In this document: piece by piece, positions 49,938 to 62,699 of the stretch
Layout: each line of letters begins with the position of its first letter
Position numbering within the stretch: position 1 is the stretch's first letter
Assembly (NCBI GenBank): GCA_037176705.1
Contig: CM073886.1
Span: 91,609,501-91,673,500, forward strand
Reading direction: 5' to 3'
Source: Molossus alvarezi
Lineage: Eukaryota > Chordata > Mammalia > Chiroptera > Molossidae
DNA: 64,000 nucleotides
Made by a program: the position numbers and the translations under genes
Notes under the pieces: model-generated
Told to the model about the DNA's origin: nothing
The model's database searches: none
The model's input: the letters and a program-made list of their open reading frames with translations, nothing else

Positions 49938-50199
49938 AGCCATGGCCAGTTTGGCTCCATGGTTAGAGTGTTGGCCTGTAGACCAGAGTCTCAGGTTCAA
50001 TTCCGGTCACGGCATGTACCTCGGTTGCAGTTTGGTCCCCGGCCCTGGTCAGGGTCGTGTGGGAGGCAACCAGTCAATGTATCTCTCATGTCGATGTTTC
50101 TCTGCCTCTCTCTCTCTTTCTCCCTCTCTCCCTCCAGCTCCATCTGCTGATTAATGTAAAAATATCCTCAGGTGAGGTTAAAAAATAAATAAATAAAAG
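49938..50199 (+). mobile_element. Ves SINE inserted in an L2 remnant
   Basis: Forward copy (GCCATGGCCAGTTTGGCTCC) with TCAAAGTTT at 49929-49937 and 50200-50208 as target duplication. Confidence 0.93.
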
Positions 50200-50208
50200 T
50201 CAAAGTTT

Positions 50209-50688
50209 GTGTTACTCCTTTTCAGTGACTTCCCAGCTCTTGGGAGAAAGATCAAAGTCCTTAATTTGGTATACAAGACCTTAAATGATCTAATACTCAT
50301 CTTTCTAGATTCAAATCTTGCCAAACTCCTTCTTGATCTCTCAACTCCAACCATGGGATTCTTCTAGTTCTATGGATATACCACATTATCCAACACAGGG
50401 CCTTTGAACATGCTGATCCCAAAGCTTGGAATGTTTTTCCACCATGTACCGTCCTTGCTTCTCATCTACCTTATCTCTACACAAGTCACTTCCTCAGAAA
50501 ATCCTCCCCCACACTAAGTCCAACCCTCTGCCTATATCCTATTCTTATGGTTCCCCACACTTTCTTTTTTGCCACCTAAACAGCTAAAACTTAATATTTA
50601 TGATTGACCACTGTCCTGAAAGCTTCACAAGGACGGAATATATCTCTTCTGTTCTTTGAATTTCCAGGGCCTATTACAGGACCTGTTG
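50209..50688 (+). mobile_element. L2-like remnant
   Basis: Contains GGGCCTTTGAACATGCTGAT, CACTTCCTCAGAAAATCCTC and TTCCAGGGCCTATTACAGG in L2 order. The first part lies left of the inserted SINE (49860-49937). Confidence 0.65.
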
Positions 50689-50689
50689 T

Positions 50690-51120
50690 GACTTGGTCTG
50701 CTTGGTCTGCCCTAACAAAATACCATACACTGGGTGGCTTAAACAACAGACATATTCCTCACAATTCTGGAGGCTAGCAGTCTGAGATCAAAGTGCCAGC
50801 ACGTTCAGGTTCTGGTGGCAGTTCTCTTCTTAGCCTGCAGACTACTGTGTCCTCACCTGGAGGGAGGTAGCAAGGGAGAAAGGAGGGGAGGGAGAGGGAG
50901 GGGGAGGAGAGGGAGAGAGGAGTGGGGAGAGAGGGGAAAAGAGAGAAAGCAAGAGAGACAGACACTGTGGCCTCTTATCAAATTGGGGTCCCATTCTTAT
51001 GACCTCATTAGTCTTAATTACCTCCTAAAGACCTATCTCCAGATATAGTCATATTGGGGGATAGGGCTTCAACATATGAATTTGGGTGAAAGAGGACACA
51101 ATTTAGTTCCTAGCAGGTAG
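50690..51120 (-). mobile_element. MLT1-like solo LTR with purine-rich expansion
   Basis: Reverse orientation: CACTGGGTGGCTTAAACAAC at the left and GGGCTTCAACATATGAATTT at the right are the MLT1 end regions. A G/A-only stretch at 50866-50955 has expanded inside it. Confidence 0.78.
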
Positions 51121-51784
51121 TAAGTCTAAGTATGGAATAAATATATACTGACACTAAGAAAAGGGCACATAAAATATTTAAAATGTAATAAGCAATGAAA
51201 TATAATTTATTTCAACATTATAGCCATTGAAGGAAAGATACCAGCAGGATAATAAAGCCAGAGAAAAAAATGAGCAAAGTATCCAGCAAAAAAGGTAAAG
51301 AAGGAAGTATATGATCCATAATCAATTCAACATTCATCTATCATATTTATGGCCATCACTGTATTGGTAATAATGTTATAAGAATAAACTCCATATCCAG
51401 GTTATAGAAAGAGTCATAACCCAAATAATTATAATGCTTTACAGTCAGTGTTGGACTATTCCCCAATTTCCATTATCCTCAACTAACTGGAATCTAGTAA
51501 CTGTCCCTACAACTCTCACACTACAATGAACGTCGATCAATGACCTCCTCTTTGCTAAAACTATTACATACTTTTAGTTCTCATTCAGGTTCTCCACTTA
51601 TGGCCGTACAGTTTGCATGCCAACTCTGTACAAATCTGGGGGCACCTTTCACAGACTAGCACCCTCTGGGACTGTGTAGTATACAACGTGAATTTTGAAG
51701 ATACTGTCTGGTCTTCTACATCTCCCAGCAACGTTCAGAATGACTAACCGATATCTCCTTCTGGAAGACATCTGTCCCTTGATT

Positions 51785-51842
51785 TTCATAACACTGTATC
51801 CTACTTCATAACACTGTATCCTACTTCATAACACTGTATCCT
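51785..51842. repeat. 20-bp tandem repeat x2.9
   Basis: TTCATAACACTGTATCCTAC repeated at 51785, 51805 and 51825 without mismatches until the last two bases. Confidence 0.95.
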
Positions 51843-52850
51843 TCCTGCTACCCCACACACACTATTTTGATCTCATCTTCTCTCACAGCATCACTCATCA
51901 CTTATATGTGATGACTCCCATGTAGTTCAAATCTCTGTTTTGAATGCATAGAACAAGCAGTTTCCCCAAAATCTCTATTCGAATGTTTTGTAGTCCACAT
52001 AAATCTGACATGTCCTAAAGTATAATCGAAACTGATTAAAAAACTAAAATTGAGGACATCATTCTCCTCATGGCCCTAGATATCACAAATGGAAACCATT
52101 TTTTGTTATTTTATGTGTATGTTTGTAGGGCTTTTGTTGTTATTTTGCTTTTGCTTTTGGTTCTTGCCCACATTTCATGTATCTCAGACTTGAAGATGTG
52201 GTAGGGGTCCCCTTCTTTCCCTGTAGAAGTAGTAGACTGTTTCAAAATTCCACTCCAAATTCTTTGTCACATGCCTTACTACATGCCAGTGGCTGGAAAA
52301 CTAAAGCTCAAATGTCCCAGATTTCCTTACAGCTCAAGTTCCACACATGACCTAGCTTCCACCAAGCTGACACACCTGCTCTATATTATAAAAGCAGAAG
52401 CGATGACTGTATTTGTGCTGTTTCTCTTGGCAAACCAGGTTTGGGAGGCACTCGGTTATTTTGCAGCAACAGTTACAGTAACTCCGATTTCCAGTTCCTA
52501 CTTTTGTGGGAGCTGAGCCAGAGTGTGAGACTCCCGTTTCCTGGCACTGAACTGAGATAATGAAGTGTGGTCCCGGAGCCAGAGCTCTGAATGTTGTTCC
52601 CCAGCTTTCTAATCATGGATGTTCTGAGAGCCATTTCGTGTCTGCACAGGGTGTGGAATGCAGGAGAATGAGTCCAGGGTTTGTTCAGGTTAGGGAAACC
52701 CACAGGGGGAACTCTTACATACAGTGTCAGGGTAAAGGAGAAATAAACTTGCTACTCAGGACAACACAGCAGGAAACTTGCCTATCTCAACTTTGGTAAT
52801 CAGTAGAAGGAAAAGAAAAATCTTCCCTTCAGGGTGCAAAAGAAGTTCTT

Positions 52851-53106
52851 TTTTTTTTTTTTTTATCCTCACCCGAGGACATTTTTCCATTTTTTGTTCA
52901 GATAGAGTGGGAGGGAGAGAGAGGAACGAAGAGAGAGAGAGAGAAACATCGATGTGAAAGGAACACATCGAGTGGCTGCCACCTGCACAACTGACCAGAG
53001 CCGGGGACAAACTGCAACCGAGGTACGTGCCCTTAGCGGGAACCGAACCCGGGTCTCTCAGGACCGCAGGCCGACGCTCTAACCGCTGAGCCAAACCGGC
53101 CAGGGC
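52851..53106 (-). mobile_element. Ves SINE, very young copy with perfect 14-bp target duplication
   Basis: Reverse copy, near-identical in layout to the 11.7-kb copy, with an uninterrupted T tract (A tail). CAAAAGAAGTTCTT occurs at 52837-52850 and 53107-53120. Confidence 0.96.
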
Positions 53107-53646
53107 CAAAAGAAGTTCTTAACAAAAAGTCCAAAACATAAAGGACATGATTAATAAATTCATCTGAATTATATTATGAACTTCTGTTCATCAAAATGAC
53201 CACAAAGAGAGATATACAAGTTACATAAACAGGCAAAAGCTATTTGCCAAGACAACAACCGACAAGGGACTAGTATTTAGAATGCATAAAGAACTTCCAA
53301 AAATAAAAACAAAACAACCTAATAGAAAAACATGCAAGAAGGAAAAAACCAACAAAAATTTACAGAAAACACAAATGGCCTCAGAAAATGAGAAGGCATT
53401 AGAGTGGAGAGGAGATAACCATGATCGTATGTGACTGAGGCAAAACAAAACAAAACCGTGTGTCTCTCAAAGAAGGGGAAGAAAACAAGGTAGGTGATTA
53501 TAGCCACTCTCTCTGCTGAACTGAGAACTCCCTGCAAAGCCCATGGACCTCTGTCTGGGCTGCAGCTCTCTGGTACTGCCTCTTTCATACTGCTCTCAGG
53601 GAAGTTAAGGGATTTTACTTCTGTTGTTTTATAAACATTTGTTTTA

Positions 53647-53867
53647 GCTCTGGTCAGTGTGGCTAAGTTGGCTGGAGCATTCTCTCCTACACCAAAAGGT
53701 CGTGGGTTTGATTCCTGGTCAGGGCACATACCCAGGTTGCGGGTTTGATTCCCAGTCAGGGTGCTTACAGGAGGCAACTGATGTTTCTTTCTCACATCGA
53801 TGTTTCTCTCTTTCTCTCTCTCTCCCTCCTCTCCCTTCCTCTTTCTCAAAAATCAATAAAAAAACAA
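53647..53867 (+). mobile_element. Ves SINE (subtype with duplicated B-box-like segment)
   Basis: Forward copy opening GCTCTGGTCAGTGTGGCTAA. The segment GGTTTGATTCCYRGTCAGGG occurs twice (near 53705 and 53742), so this copy has an internal duplication. It sits 490 bases downstream of exon 2. Confidence 0.87.
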
Positions 53868-54275
53868 ACATGTAAATACATTTATTTTTATCAGGAAAAC
53901 CAGTTAAAAGTTGCTGATTATTATTCAGGTGTTTCTACTGACTTTTTAATTATACATGAACTTTCACTTCTAGGCCCATATTGAATATTTTTAAAAAAAT
54001 TTACAATAGAATAGGTTTTCCATTTATTAACAGAATCTTGAATTGTTTGGTGATGACTTGAACTGTAAGGTTCACTCACTGTAGGAATAAAAAAAAGGGA
54101 CTATTATTACTTTAACATGTCTATTATAACTTAAAACTTTAAGGTCATGTTAATGTGAGTGGCTAAAGGTAAATTAATTGTAACTGAGGAAGGGATGCCT
54201 TCCGAATAGCACTCTGAAATGTTTTCAGTGGGTCAAATAAAATTAGGTAAATCTAAGTCAGGCGTGAAAGGAAAT

Positions 54276-54301
54276 GTGTGTGTGTGTGGGGGGGGGGGGG
54301 C
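54276..54301. repeat. (TG)n-G tract
   Basis: TG units running into a G12-13 homopolymer 60 bases beyond the exon 2 donor. Confidence 0.92.
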
Positions 54302-54359
54302 GGTGCCCACAGCATTCCCATACTAGAAAACTAAAAACTAGAGAGTTCGCAGGACTGAC

Positions 54360-54494
54360 CTTAATTACTTGATTCTCGAGATACTTCATGAAACAACCAG
54401 AACTTGCTATACATTTTCTACATTTCCAACACCGAAGAACATTTATTTCTTCTTGATTATGGTTTTTAGTTATCACTTCTTGACTTCTTTTCAT
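54360..54494 (-). CDS. RNF180: RNF180 coding exon 2 (start codon, residues 1-45)
   Basis: First coding exon of RNF180 (Rines), an E3 ubiquitin ligase anchored in internal membranes and reported to act on ZIC2 and MAO-A. The 45 codons start [11 protein letters not shown] and end ENQVIK. The ATG sits immediately after a splice acceptor (TTTTCCCACAG), so the exon appears to begin at the A of the start codon; the 5' UTR would then be in an upstream exon outside the window. The donor after codon 45 is GTCAGT, phase 0. Cysteines 22, 25, 28 and 34 (RCWKCRKC...GC) are the first half of the zinc-binding DSPRMC region shared with DUSP12-type phosphatases. The frame continues past the donor as intronic read-through to 54258. 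Family identity comes from close agreement with remembered mammalian RNF180 N-termini; exon order and phase with the next two exons confirm it. Confidence 0.95.
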
Positions 54495-56884
54495 CTGTGG
54501 GAAAATAAGTTTAGTGTTAGAATGTTCAACTGTGTCACTTCCAACTTCATTCTCTAAACCCTGTGCACAGCATTGGCCAGCGGTGGTGCAGAAGGAAGAT
54601 CAACCTTTACTGAGGCACCTACGAGTTCCCAGGGTTTAGGTTAGGAGCACTCTACAAACAATGTCTGGGATGGAACAGTCCATTTAATTATTCTAATGAT
54701 GCACTATGTTAGTAACTACCAGCTTATTTTATTTTTTTAGAACAGTTTATCCTTATGTCTTTCCACCTGCTACTAACCGTGGTAAATGGCAGCTGCTGCA
54801 GAGTCAAATTAGTGACTGCAGTGGCTTCAAAAGAGTCATAATAAAGAAGTATAAATATTCATGTAAGTAAGATGTTTTCAATAGCCACAGCGTTAAGTAG
54901 AATAGGATTTATTGGGTTGTGGTTAATTTTGTGAAAATGGAAACTTCCTTTAAATTGATGGCAGAAATCCTTATACTGAATGCAATAATTTTTCTCTTGT
55001 ATATTGTCCCGAGTGGAACAGTTAACAATACTACATCTTGTGGTATGTGTAGTCAAACAAATAAACTTAGAGTACAGATCTACTAATTTTAGAGTCTATT
55101 TCATACTTGATATTTTATATCAATTATGTGATTTAGACCAATCCATGATAACAGTTTCACACTAATAAGAATTCTAAAATAGATGCAGTGCATTTAATAA
55201 CTGGCTTTGTAACTATTCAGTATAAAGAAAATGTTTTATTTATTAGGCTACCCACAAGGGTCCACGGCCTTGTTCTCTCATTTTTCATTCATTCAACAAA
55301 CATTAACCGAGAGCTAACCATATACCAGCAAAATGAGTCAAACTCTGGGGCACAAAAAGTGAATAAACCTTTTTCATGTCACTGAAGTGCTTATAGGGGG
55401 TCAATAGTTTTCCACCCTAGCTCATTAGAATCATGTAGAAAGCTTTAAAACAGTGATGCGAAGGCCCCCCCTCCTAGAAATTTTGACTCATTCTAAGATA
55501 AGGAGGAAGTTAAGAATAAGAACATTAAAAAAGTTCCACAGTGTGGTCAGGGTGAGGACAGAGATATACTACACAAACAATGAACTGAAATGCAACAGCT
55601 ATAAGGACTATAAGAGGAAACACAGATTGACCTTAACCAAACTTAAAGGAAGGATTTAAGGAACTCTGCCTAGAGAGACACAGCGTGCCTCTTCTGTAGA
55701 CAATCTAGCTCTGACCTTCAGGTTGCTAGGTAGCAGTTCTGTCTCCACTAACATCTTCAGGACCCACCTTAGCCCAGTTGACCACTCTATTGAAACTTTG
55801 TCCTCAATGATTATCAATAATATCTTAAAATGTTTTATTTGCATTGTATTTATTGGGGTGACACAGTTAACAAAATTATACAGGTTTTAGGTGTACAATT
55901 CTACAACACATCATCTGAACATTGTACTGTATGTTCACCATATCAGTATCTTAATTTGCAAATGTTCTGACCTCTGCTGGCTTCAGTACTGAAGCCCCTC
56001 CCTTACCTGACTTCTTTTGCACTCCTTTTACCTCTGTTTCCTTAGCATTCATCTCCCTTTCACCCACTAGTGGTTCTCCGCCAGGAGTGGGAACTGCAGG
56101 GAGGGGTCATATCAGAATCAGTGATGGAGAAACTCAATGTCTGCCTATGTTCCCAAGAGCCACACGTACTTCCACATTTCTATTCCCACCCCCAGGTTTT
56201 CCCATGCCCTCTTGGAGTGCAAGCATGTAGTTAGAAAAAGCCCTGCAGGTGATTCTAATAGGTCTTCACTGCAAATCACTGAAAATTATACTCGGTGTGA
56301 CAACTATTTTATATAAAGGACTTGTCAATCTATACATCTACTTGTGATCTTATTCCAAAGCTCTAGACCAGTATTTCCATTTCCAGATGCTAAATGCACA
56401 TCTCTACACTGCTCTCCCTCAGGGTCATTGTACTGGTATTCACTTTGTCTAGATCTTGCTGCCCTCCATGACAGCCACTCAGCAGATGTGTTACTAAACC
56501 CCTGAAATGTAGCTCATCGGAACCAGGATGTGCAGCAACTATAACATACACAATGAGTTTTGAATACTTAGCAGAAAAACAAAGAATGCTAAATATCTCA
56601 ATGGTTTTTATATTAATTTCATACTGATATACTATTTTCAATATACAGAGTTAAGCAAAATAGAGTGTAAAAATTAATTTTCCTTTTTAAAAACGTTTAA
56701 AATGTGGCTCCCAGAACTTCCAAAATTACATATATTACTTGTATTATACTCTGTTGGGACAGTACTAGTCTAGACTTCTGTGCCCCAGGTCTCTGAATGG
56801 TGGGCTTCCTTCTCATCATTCGGATGTGAGCTCGAGTTCATCTCCTCACAGGTATGGTACAAGAAGCATGTGAGAAGTTTATTT

Positions 56885-57020
56885 AAATGTAGGTCACAGG
56901 GCCATATTCACAGAGAGTCTGAGTCAACCTGTCTAGTTTAGGAATCTGCATATTTAACAAGCACAGTAGGTGATTCTGTTCCAGGTGATCTGAAGACTAC
57001 ACTTTGAGACTCAGACACCA
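56885..57020 (+). mobile_element. MER5-like remnant
   Basis: GGAATCTGCATATTTAACAA, GGTGATTCTGTTCCAGGTGA and CACTTTGAGACTCAGA fit the MER5 3' half. Confidence 0.6.
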
Positions 57021-57589
57021 ACCTCCAGAATGTAGTCTAAGCTCCTTACTATGTCACAAAATGTCCTTTAGGTGCCACAAGGGATTCTTGTGATGGAACT
57101 ATTCTGTATCTGATTATGGTGATGCTCACAAGGATTTAGACATGTGATAAAATTACATAGACATAAATACACACACAAGTTAGTGCATGCGACTGGTGAA
57201 ATCAGAATAAAGTCGATGGTCTGAAGCATATACAGGGTCTTTCTGAGAATCCATAATTCACAATTGAATCTACAACTACCTCAAAGTAAAAGTTAAAAAA
57301 AAAAAAAGTTTACCACATACATTAAAAACTCAAAATCTTAGTCATGAAATTTTTACCAATTAATTTTCCTGACTACTTGTATAATCCTATATACCTTTTC
57401 CCTATATTTCTGCCTGCATATTTTTTGTTTCCCTCTTGCTATGACAATTTTGCAATATTTTCTACAAAGAGAGTAAAAAGATCAGTCTGTCTTCTTCTTC
57501 TTTTTTTTTAAATGACCATTTATACCCTTTAATACCTGACTCCACACTGGTTCTCAAGCCTTGGGGTCCCCTCCACAAACACGCCACAC

Positions 57590-57985
57590 TAACCAGCACT
57601 ATGCAGATCTGTGTGCAGTTCTCTAAACATGCCTTTCTCTGCCTTTCCTCTTTCAAATTTGCTACTCTCTCTTCCTGTAATATCATTTTCCTTTCTCCTG
57701 ACTTTGTTAAGAAATATTTTCCATCCTTTAAGGCTGAGCTCAGATTTTTATTTTACAGATGCTCCCCAGTAAAACACAAGTATTCCCCATCCTGTGTTCC
57801 CATAGTACTTTGAACACATCTGTACAGTTAGCACTGGTCATGTTGTGTTGCACTTGACTGAATTTGTGTCTTACTAATTTCATTGTGAGCTCTTAAAAAG
57901 CATTGTATTCTATTCAACTCTGAATTCTTACAATCAAACACTGTATCTGGTACCAAAAAAGGCACTGAACAATTGTTGTCATCAA
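57590..57985 (+). mobile_element. L2-like remnant
   Basis: Pattern of the L2 3' region: TCTCTAAACATGCCTTTCTC, TTTAAGGCTGAGCTCAGATT and TTGTGAGCTCTTAAAAAGCA. Confidence 0.55.
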
Positions 57986-59540
57986 ATTAACAAGATCTGG
58001 CAGAGAGTTCCATTTACAAATTTTTTTTTTCCCCCAAAACCAAGTGTTAAGTATGTCTGGCAAACTAGTGGGACAAACCAAATAGAAGTCCTTTTGCAAG
58101 GGATCTGAGAAGATCAAGGGAAGAAATAAAACTATGTCTATACATAACTGAGCTTGAAATGAGAAGTGTAAGTTTCCCAATAGTGATATATTTATAAGAG
58201 AGCTGAAGTGTCTTCTGTCAGAGAACTTATATTAAAAGAAGAGGTTAAACATGGCAAAGAAAACCACTAACAAAATGGTAGCCCTTGAATGGAATATAGC
58301 ATGGCTGTTGGCTGCTAAATCAAATCCATCCCCAACTCAGCACCTAACACATTAGTACAGGTTTTAGGAAGAGAGGGGACAGTTTAAGTAAACAACTGAA
58401 AAGTGTTTTCTGATGGGGCCTAAACAATTTGGGGCAGCATACACCACATGGCTTAACACACTGAGGACGTGGGGGCAGCAACCACAGAACTACTGAAGCA
58501 GAGAAGGAACAACAACGTGATCTTCAGAAACAATACAACATAACACGAAAGTGAACTTACTGCTAACGCATGTGGTTGCCGCGCAATGCTCAGAAATACT
58601 TGGAGGGACTCCGGACTCTGCATGGGGCTGGGTTCTGAGTAACAGATGTGGTTAACACACTGTAAACTTCTCATGTTACTGTTCATATGACTGCAGTGGA
58701 ACTTATAGGCTAATAAGGCCTAAGGAATTCAGGAATGGTAGCCTTTTGCTTTTCTCCCAAGTCCTGTTCCTCCTCTTACTCCAGTTCTGATCAGATCAGA
58801 TATATGCATTTTTCAAAGATGGGGTGCTCCCCTTGAACCCTAGTTCTTCCCACCTAGTCAGTCTTTGTTATGGTTACCTTATCTCCTGTCCCAGGCTTGG
58901 TCTCTTGGACCACACTAGCTGCTAATATCTGCTTGATATACACCGTACACCTGCCCAGAGGCTGCCTCTTGCTGTTACTTCGATACCTATCCTAATATTC
59001 CTGTCATTTTCTGGTATTTCCTCAATGAAACGAGCTTTCATACCATAATGCTTTGCTGAGTTATGCATATCTCCCAGGTATTGACATTTCACATTTTATT
59101 ATAGAACATATAAAAAACACACCCATATTTATTATTATCACCCCCAACCTCAGCAAAAAATGTCTTTAATTATTGGGCAATAATCAAGTTTATAATGGTA
59201 GATACAAGTTTTCTAAAGTGCTAATTTTTGTTTAAAGCTCAAATTTTATCACTTTCAAGAAATCCTGCAAATATCTATACCTGAATATCTAAAAAACCAT
59301 AGTTTGCCAATAATTCAAGTAAAAATGGTGTGCCATGGAAGGTGGGCAGTTTAGCTCTCAACTAAAATAACTGAACGAGGGCTTTGCTTCAAGACTATAC
59401 CATCAGCCCTCGGTGCCCTGCAGAAGCACTTTATGCTTCTTCCCATTTTTCTTCAAAGAGAATACTTTAAAACTATGTATTTAAGAGTAAATGTTTAATA
59501 AAATCAATAATATCTACTGCTTTGCTAAACCATTATTTTT

Positions 59541-59700
59541 AAATCCTCATCTAAGGATATATTCTTATTGATTTTAGAGAGAAGGGGAGAGAGAATGGGG
59601 ATCAAACCCACAACCTGGGTATGTGCCCTGACTGGGAACCAAACCCATGACCTTCTGGTGTATAGGACAACACTTCAACCAACAGCCACACTGGCCAGAG
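59541..59700 (-). mobile_element. Ves SINE, internally shortened
   Basis: Reverse copy with head CCACACTGGCCAGAG and tail TCCTCATCTAAGGATAT, but missing about 60 bases of the middle. Confidence 0.82.
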
Positions 59701-62242
59701 CAATAAACAGTTTTTTAACTGCAAGTGTGTGGTAGTGAAGAATCAAATGACTACTGGTACACTTTGCCACCACTGCCCTGATTCTGCAAAGGTACCAGCA
59801 GTTTTACTCACTATTGCCTTTGTATTATTAATGAAATGTTAACATAGTAAAAAAAAAGGGGGGGGGGGCTCAGAACATCTTGGTATTACCAAGAAAATAA
59901 TTTGAGCTGATTCTCTGAAGGTCTTAGACACCAGGGGCATGAACAACATTTTGAGAACTGCTACTTTATGCAAAACAGCTGTCCCAAAAGTGTTGATCAT
60001 GAAAATTTTATTTCCTACCAACATCCTTTTAAATATTTAAGATTAAACATGTCCCTATGAAAAACCATATTTATAACAAATTTGGTTGATTTTTTTCTAT
60101 AAAGCCAGATACTGAAATTATAACCTCTATAAAGAAGTTTCATTCCTTCATGTACCTTTTGCTATTTACCACTTTTTCAGATAAAATATCAGCATTTGTC
60201 ACAGGTTTAATTCTACACTCTTGGGTCTCCAATTTTGCTTACTTTCTTTTTTGTTATTCATGGATATAAATGAGATAAAGTGAAAAAATTATAAATTTTT
60301 AAAATTAACCTAAAATTAAAAAATAAGAATAAACCGAAACAACTTTAAAAATTGAAATTGAATTAAAGTATTTTATCCCAAATCCATAAAAAATAAAGAG
60401 GGGCTCTGTCAAAAATTATATAACTGGTAAAGTTTAGCAATACTTTAAGAAATGATTGGTCTTTGTAACATATAACCATGGTCCAGAAAATACAATAGGA
60501 AGACTAACTCTGCCAATATAAACTTGGTTATACAAGGAGATGTAAAACTAGCAAGGAGAGTACAAAAAATTATATACCAATATATTCATGAACATAGATA
60601 CTAAAATCATAAATAAAATATTAGCTCACCGAATCCATCAGTGAACTAAAAGAACACATTTTGACCAAATAAGACAATTTCTAGGAATTCAAGGGTGAAT
60701 CAAAATAAAATAAATAAGTAAAATCAAACCTAAAATACTGAGAAAAATCACATGACCATCTTAAAAGATGCAAAACAAAACTTTTGATGAAACTCAATAC
60801 TAACTTGAAAAACTTGTAGTGACTTCAGAGTTAGCCTTTGTGTGTGTGTGTCTGTGCCCCACCCCCCTCATCAACATAACTCCATGCTCTTCTCTGTTTG
60901 AGAACAGTGGGTAAAGAAGGCTCAATATAGAACAATGTCTACAGTGACAACTTTCATCATCAGGGTCCTAGATACAGGTCAGTTTGTCATGAGAGGTGGA
61001 AGTCAAGGAATTCCATTGGGACAAGGAATAAGAGGTATATTTTCCCACCTCTGCCTATAGGGCAATTACTGATTACCAAGGGGAAATTGGAGAATGGGGA
61101 TATAGGAATGTGTCCTTGCTGCTCCCTCATTATGAAAGTGACACATGTCAAAGATCAATTTATATGTGGATAAACAGTCCCAGCCCCTTTTGCCATGAAA
61201 GAAATGGCTAAATGTTAATGAAGACTTTTGGATTCCAAATCCTGAATAGTTAAGAATGGGCCAAGAGAGAAAAATCTAACTTAAAAATAAACCTCTCACA
61301 TAGGAACTGAAAACAAAAATACAGAGATACCTTTTTAAAAAATTTTCAAGAGAATTTATTCAGGTTACGATTTGCAAACCCAGATATGGTATTCTTGGTA
61401 TGAACTGAGAATAATATGGTCCAAAATGGAGGGGATACTCGGGGTCTATAAAGGCAGAAGTTGCAAGGAGCTGTTGATCAAAGAGATGGGTTGCTAGGGG
61501 CAACAAGACCATAAAGTCACATCATTTGTTTCTAATTGGTGGAGGCAACCTGACTTTCAATAATTGGCTGACTCAGTGAAGAAGCAAGTTGGGTTGTGAA
61601 GTGAGAACAATGGGTTACCAGGTGTGAACGATAAATATATAATGAATGAATTAAGTCTCATGCTTATCTTAGCAAGTCCTAGTTTCAGCCCAGGCCTGTA
61701 GAAAAGACTGTCTTTGATCACACAATCATAGTACAGGGAGTATTGTTTAACAATGATGCAAGGAGTACAACTTATCAAACAGTACAATCAGCACAGGGGG
61801 GGCTGCTGGCGGTTCTAGAACAAAAGGGCAAAGTTATGCTCTGCAAACAGCTTCAAAGCTCAAGCTGCAAAAATTCAAATTTGGGGTCACAAGTTATGAT
61901 ATTAAAGTACTTGTAAGTCCTCAGGAAAATAATTTGTATTTTTGTATTTAATGTACAGAACTTTGAATGTGAAATAGTATAACTTTTCTATCAGAATAGT
62001 AAATAAAAACAATTTTAAATTCATGTTTTCCAGCAATTTCATCATCTTTATATATGAACATCTAATTCTTTGGGTAGAGGGAGGGAGGGATGAATAGATT
62101 GAACACAGGAGAATTCCAGTTTATGTTACTATAATGATGAATTAATGACATTATACATTTGTTAAAATTTATAGGACTATACAACACAAAGAGTGAACCC
62201 TAATGTAAACCAAGGACTTTAGTTCAAAATAACACATCAATA

Positions 62243-62357
62243 TAGGGTGGGGCAAAAGTAGGTTTACAGTTGTGAGGACGTGAAACAGTTCATTCTTGTA
62301 TTATTATTATTCTATTATTTTTCATACAAACTGTAAACCTACTTTTGCCCCACCCTG
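62243..62357. mobile_element. Short mariner-type inverted-repeat element (MITE)
   Basis: 115-base element with terminal inverted repeats matching over 28 bases (AGGGTGGGGCAAAAGTAGG...). TA lies on both sides (62241-62242, 62358-62359). The centre (ACAGTTCATTCTTG plus an ATT run) codes for nothing. TA target and TIR form fit the Tc1/mariner group; it needs a transposase in trans. Confidence 0.85.
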
Positions 62358-62699
62358 TATTAATTCATCAACTGTAAAAAGTGTATCACTAATACAAGAT
62401 GTTAATAATAGGAAAAACTGTGTAAGGGGAGAGGGAGTATATGGGAGATTTCTATACTTTCTGATCCCTTTTTTAAAAGCTAAAACTGCTCTAAAAATTA
62501 TGTTGATTAAAAATAATTATTTTGATGTCTAATACTAACATTATATGTTCAAAGTTATTAATACTTATTAACCAAAAAGGGCAGGTTTGCTCTTTTTTGT
62601 CTTGGCTATTCAGATAATTAAAAATAGCTTTTCCTTTGAAATTTGACATTAGTATCTTAAATGTAAGAAAAATTTCTATTTTGTCAGTATGATACCTGT

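Larger units (their letters stand above)
33882..54359 (-). other. RNF180: RNF180 intron 2
   Basis: 20.5-kb intron between the GTCAGT donor of exon 2 and the ATAACAG acceptor of exon 3. It holds an old plus-strand L1 (36.7-39.65 kb), the near-full-length 7-kb L1 (41.8-48.8 kb), six Ves SINEs, an MLT1-like LTR and L2 remnants. Stretches of more than 300 bases in which I see nothing further are 33890-34490, 35270-36700 (apart from a 25-bp duplication), 39660-40590, 40830-41770, 49080-49860, 51130-52840 and 53870-54260. Confidence 0.92.
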
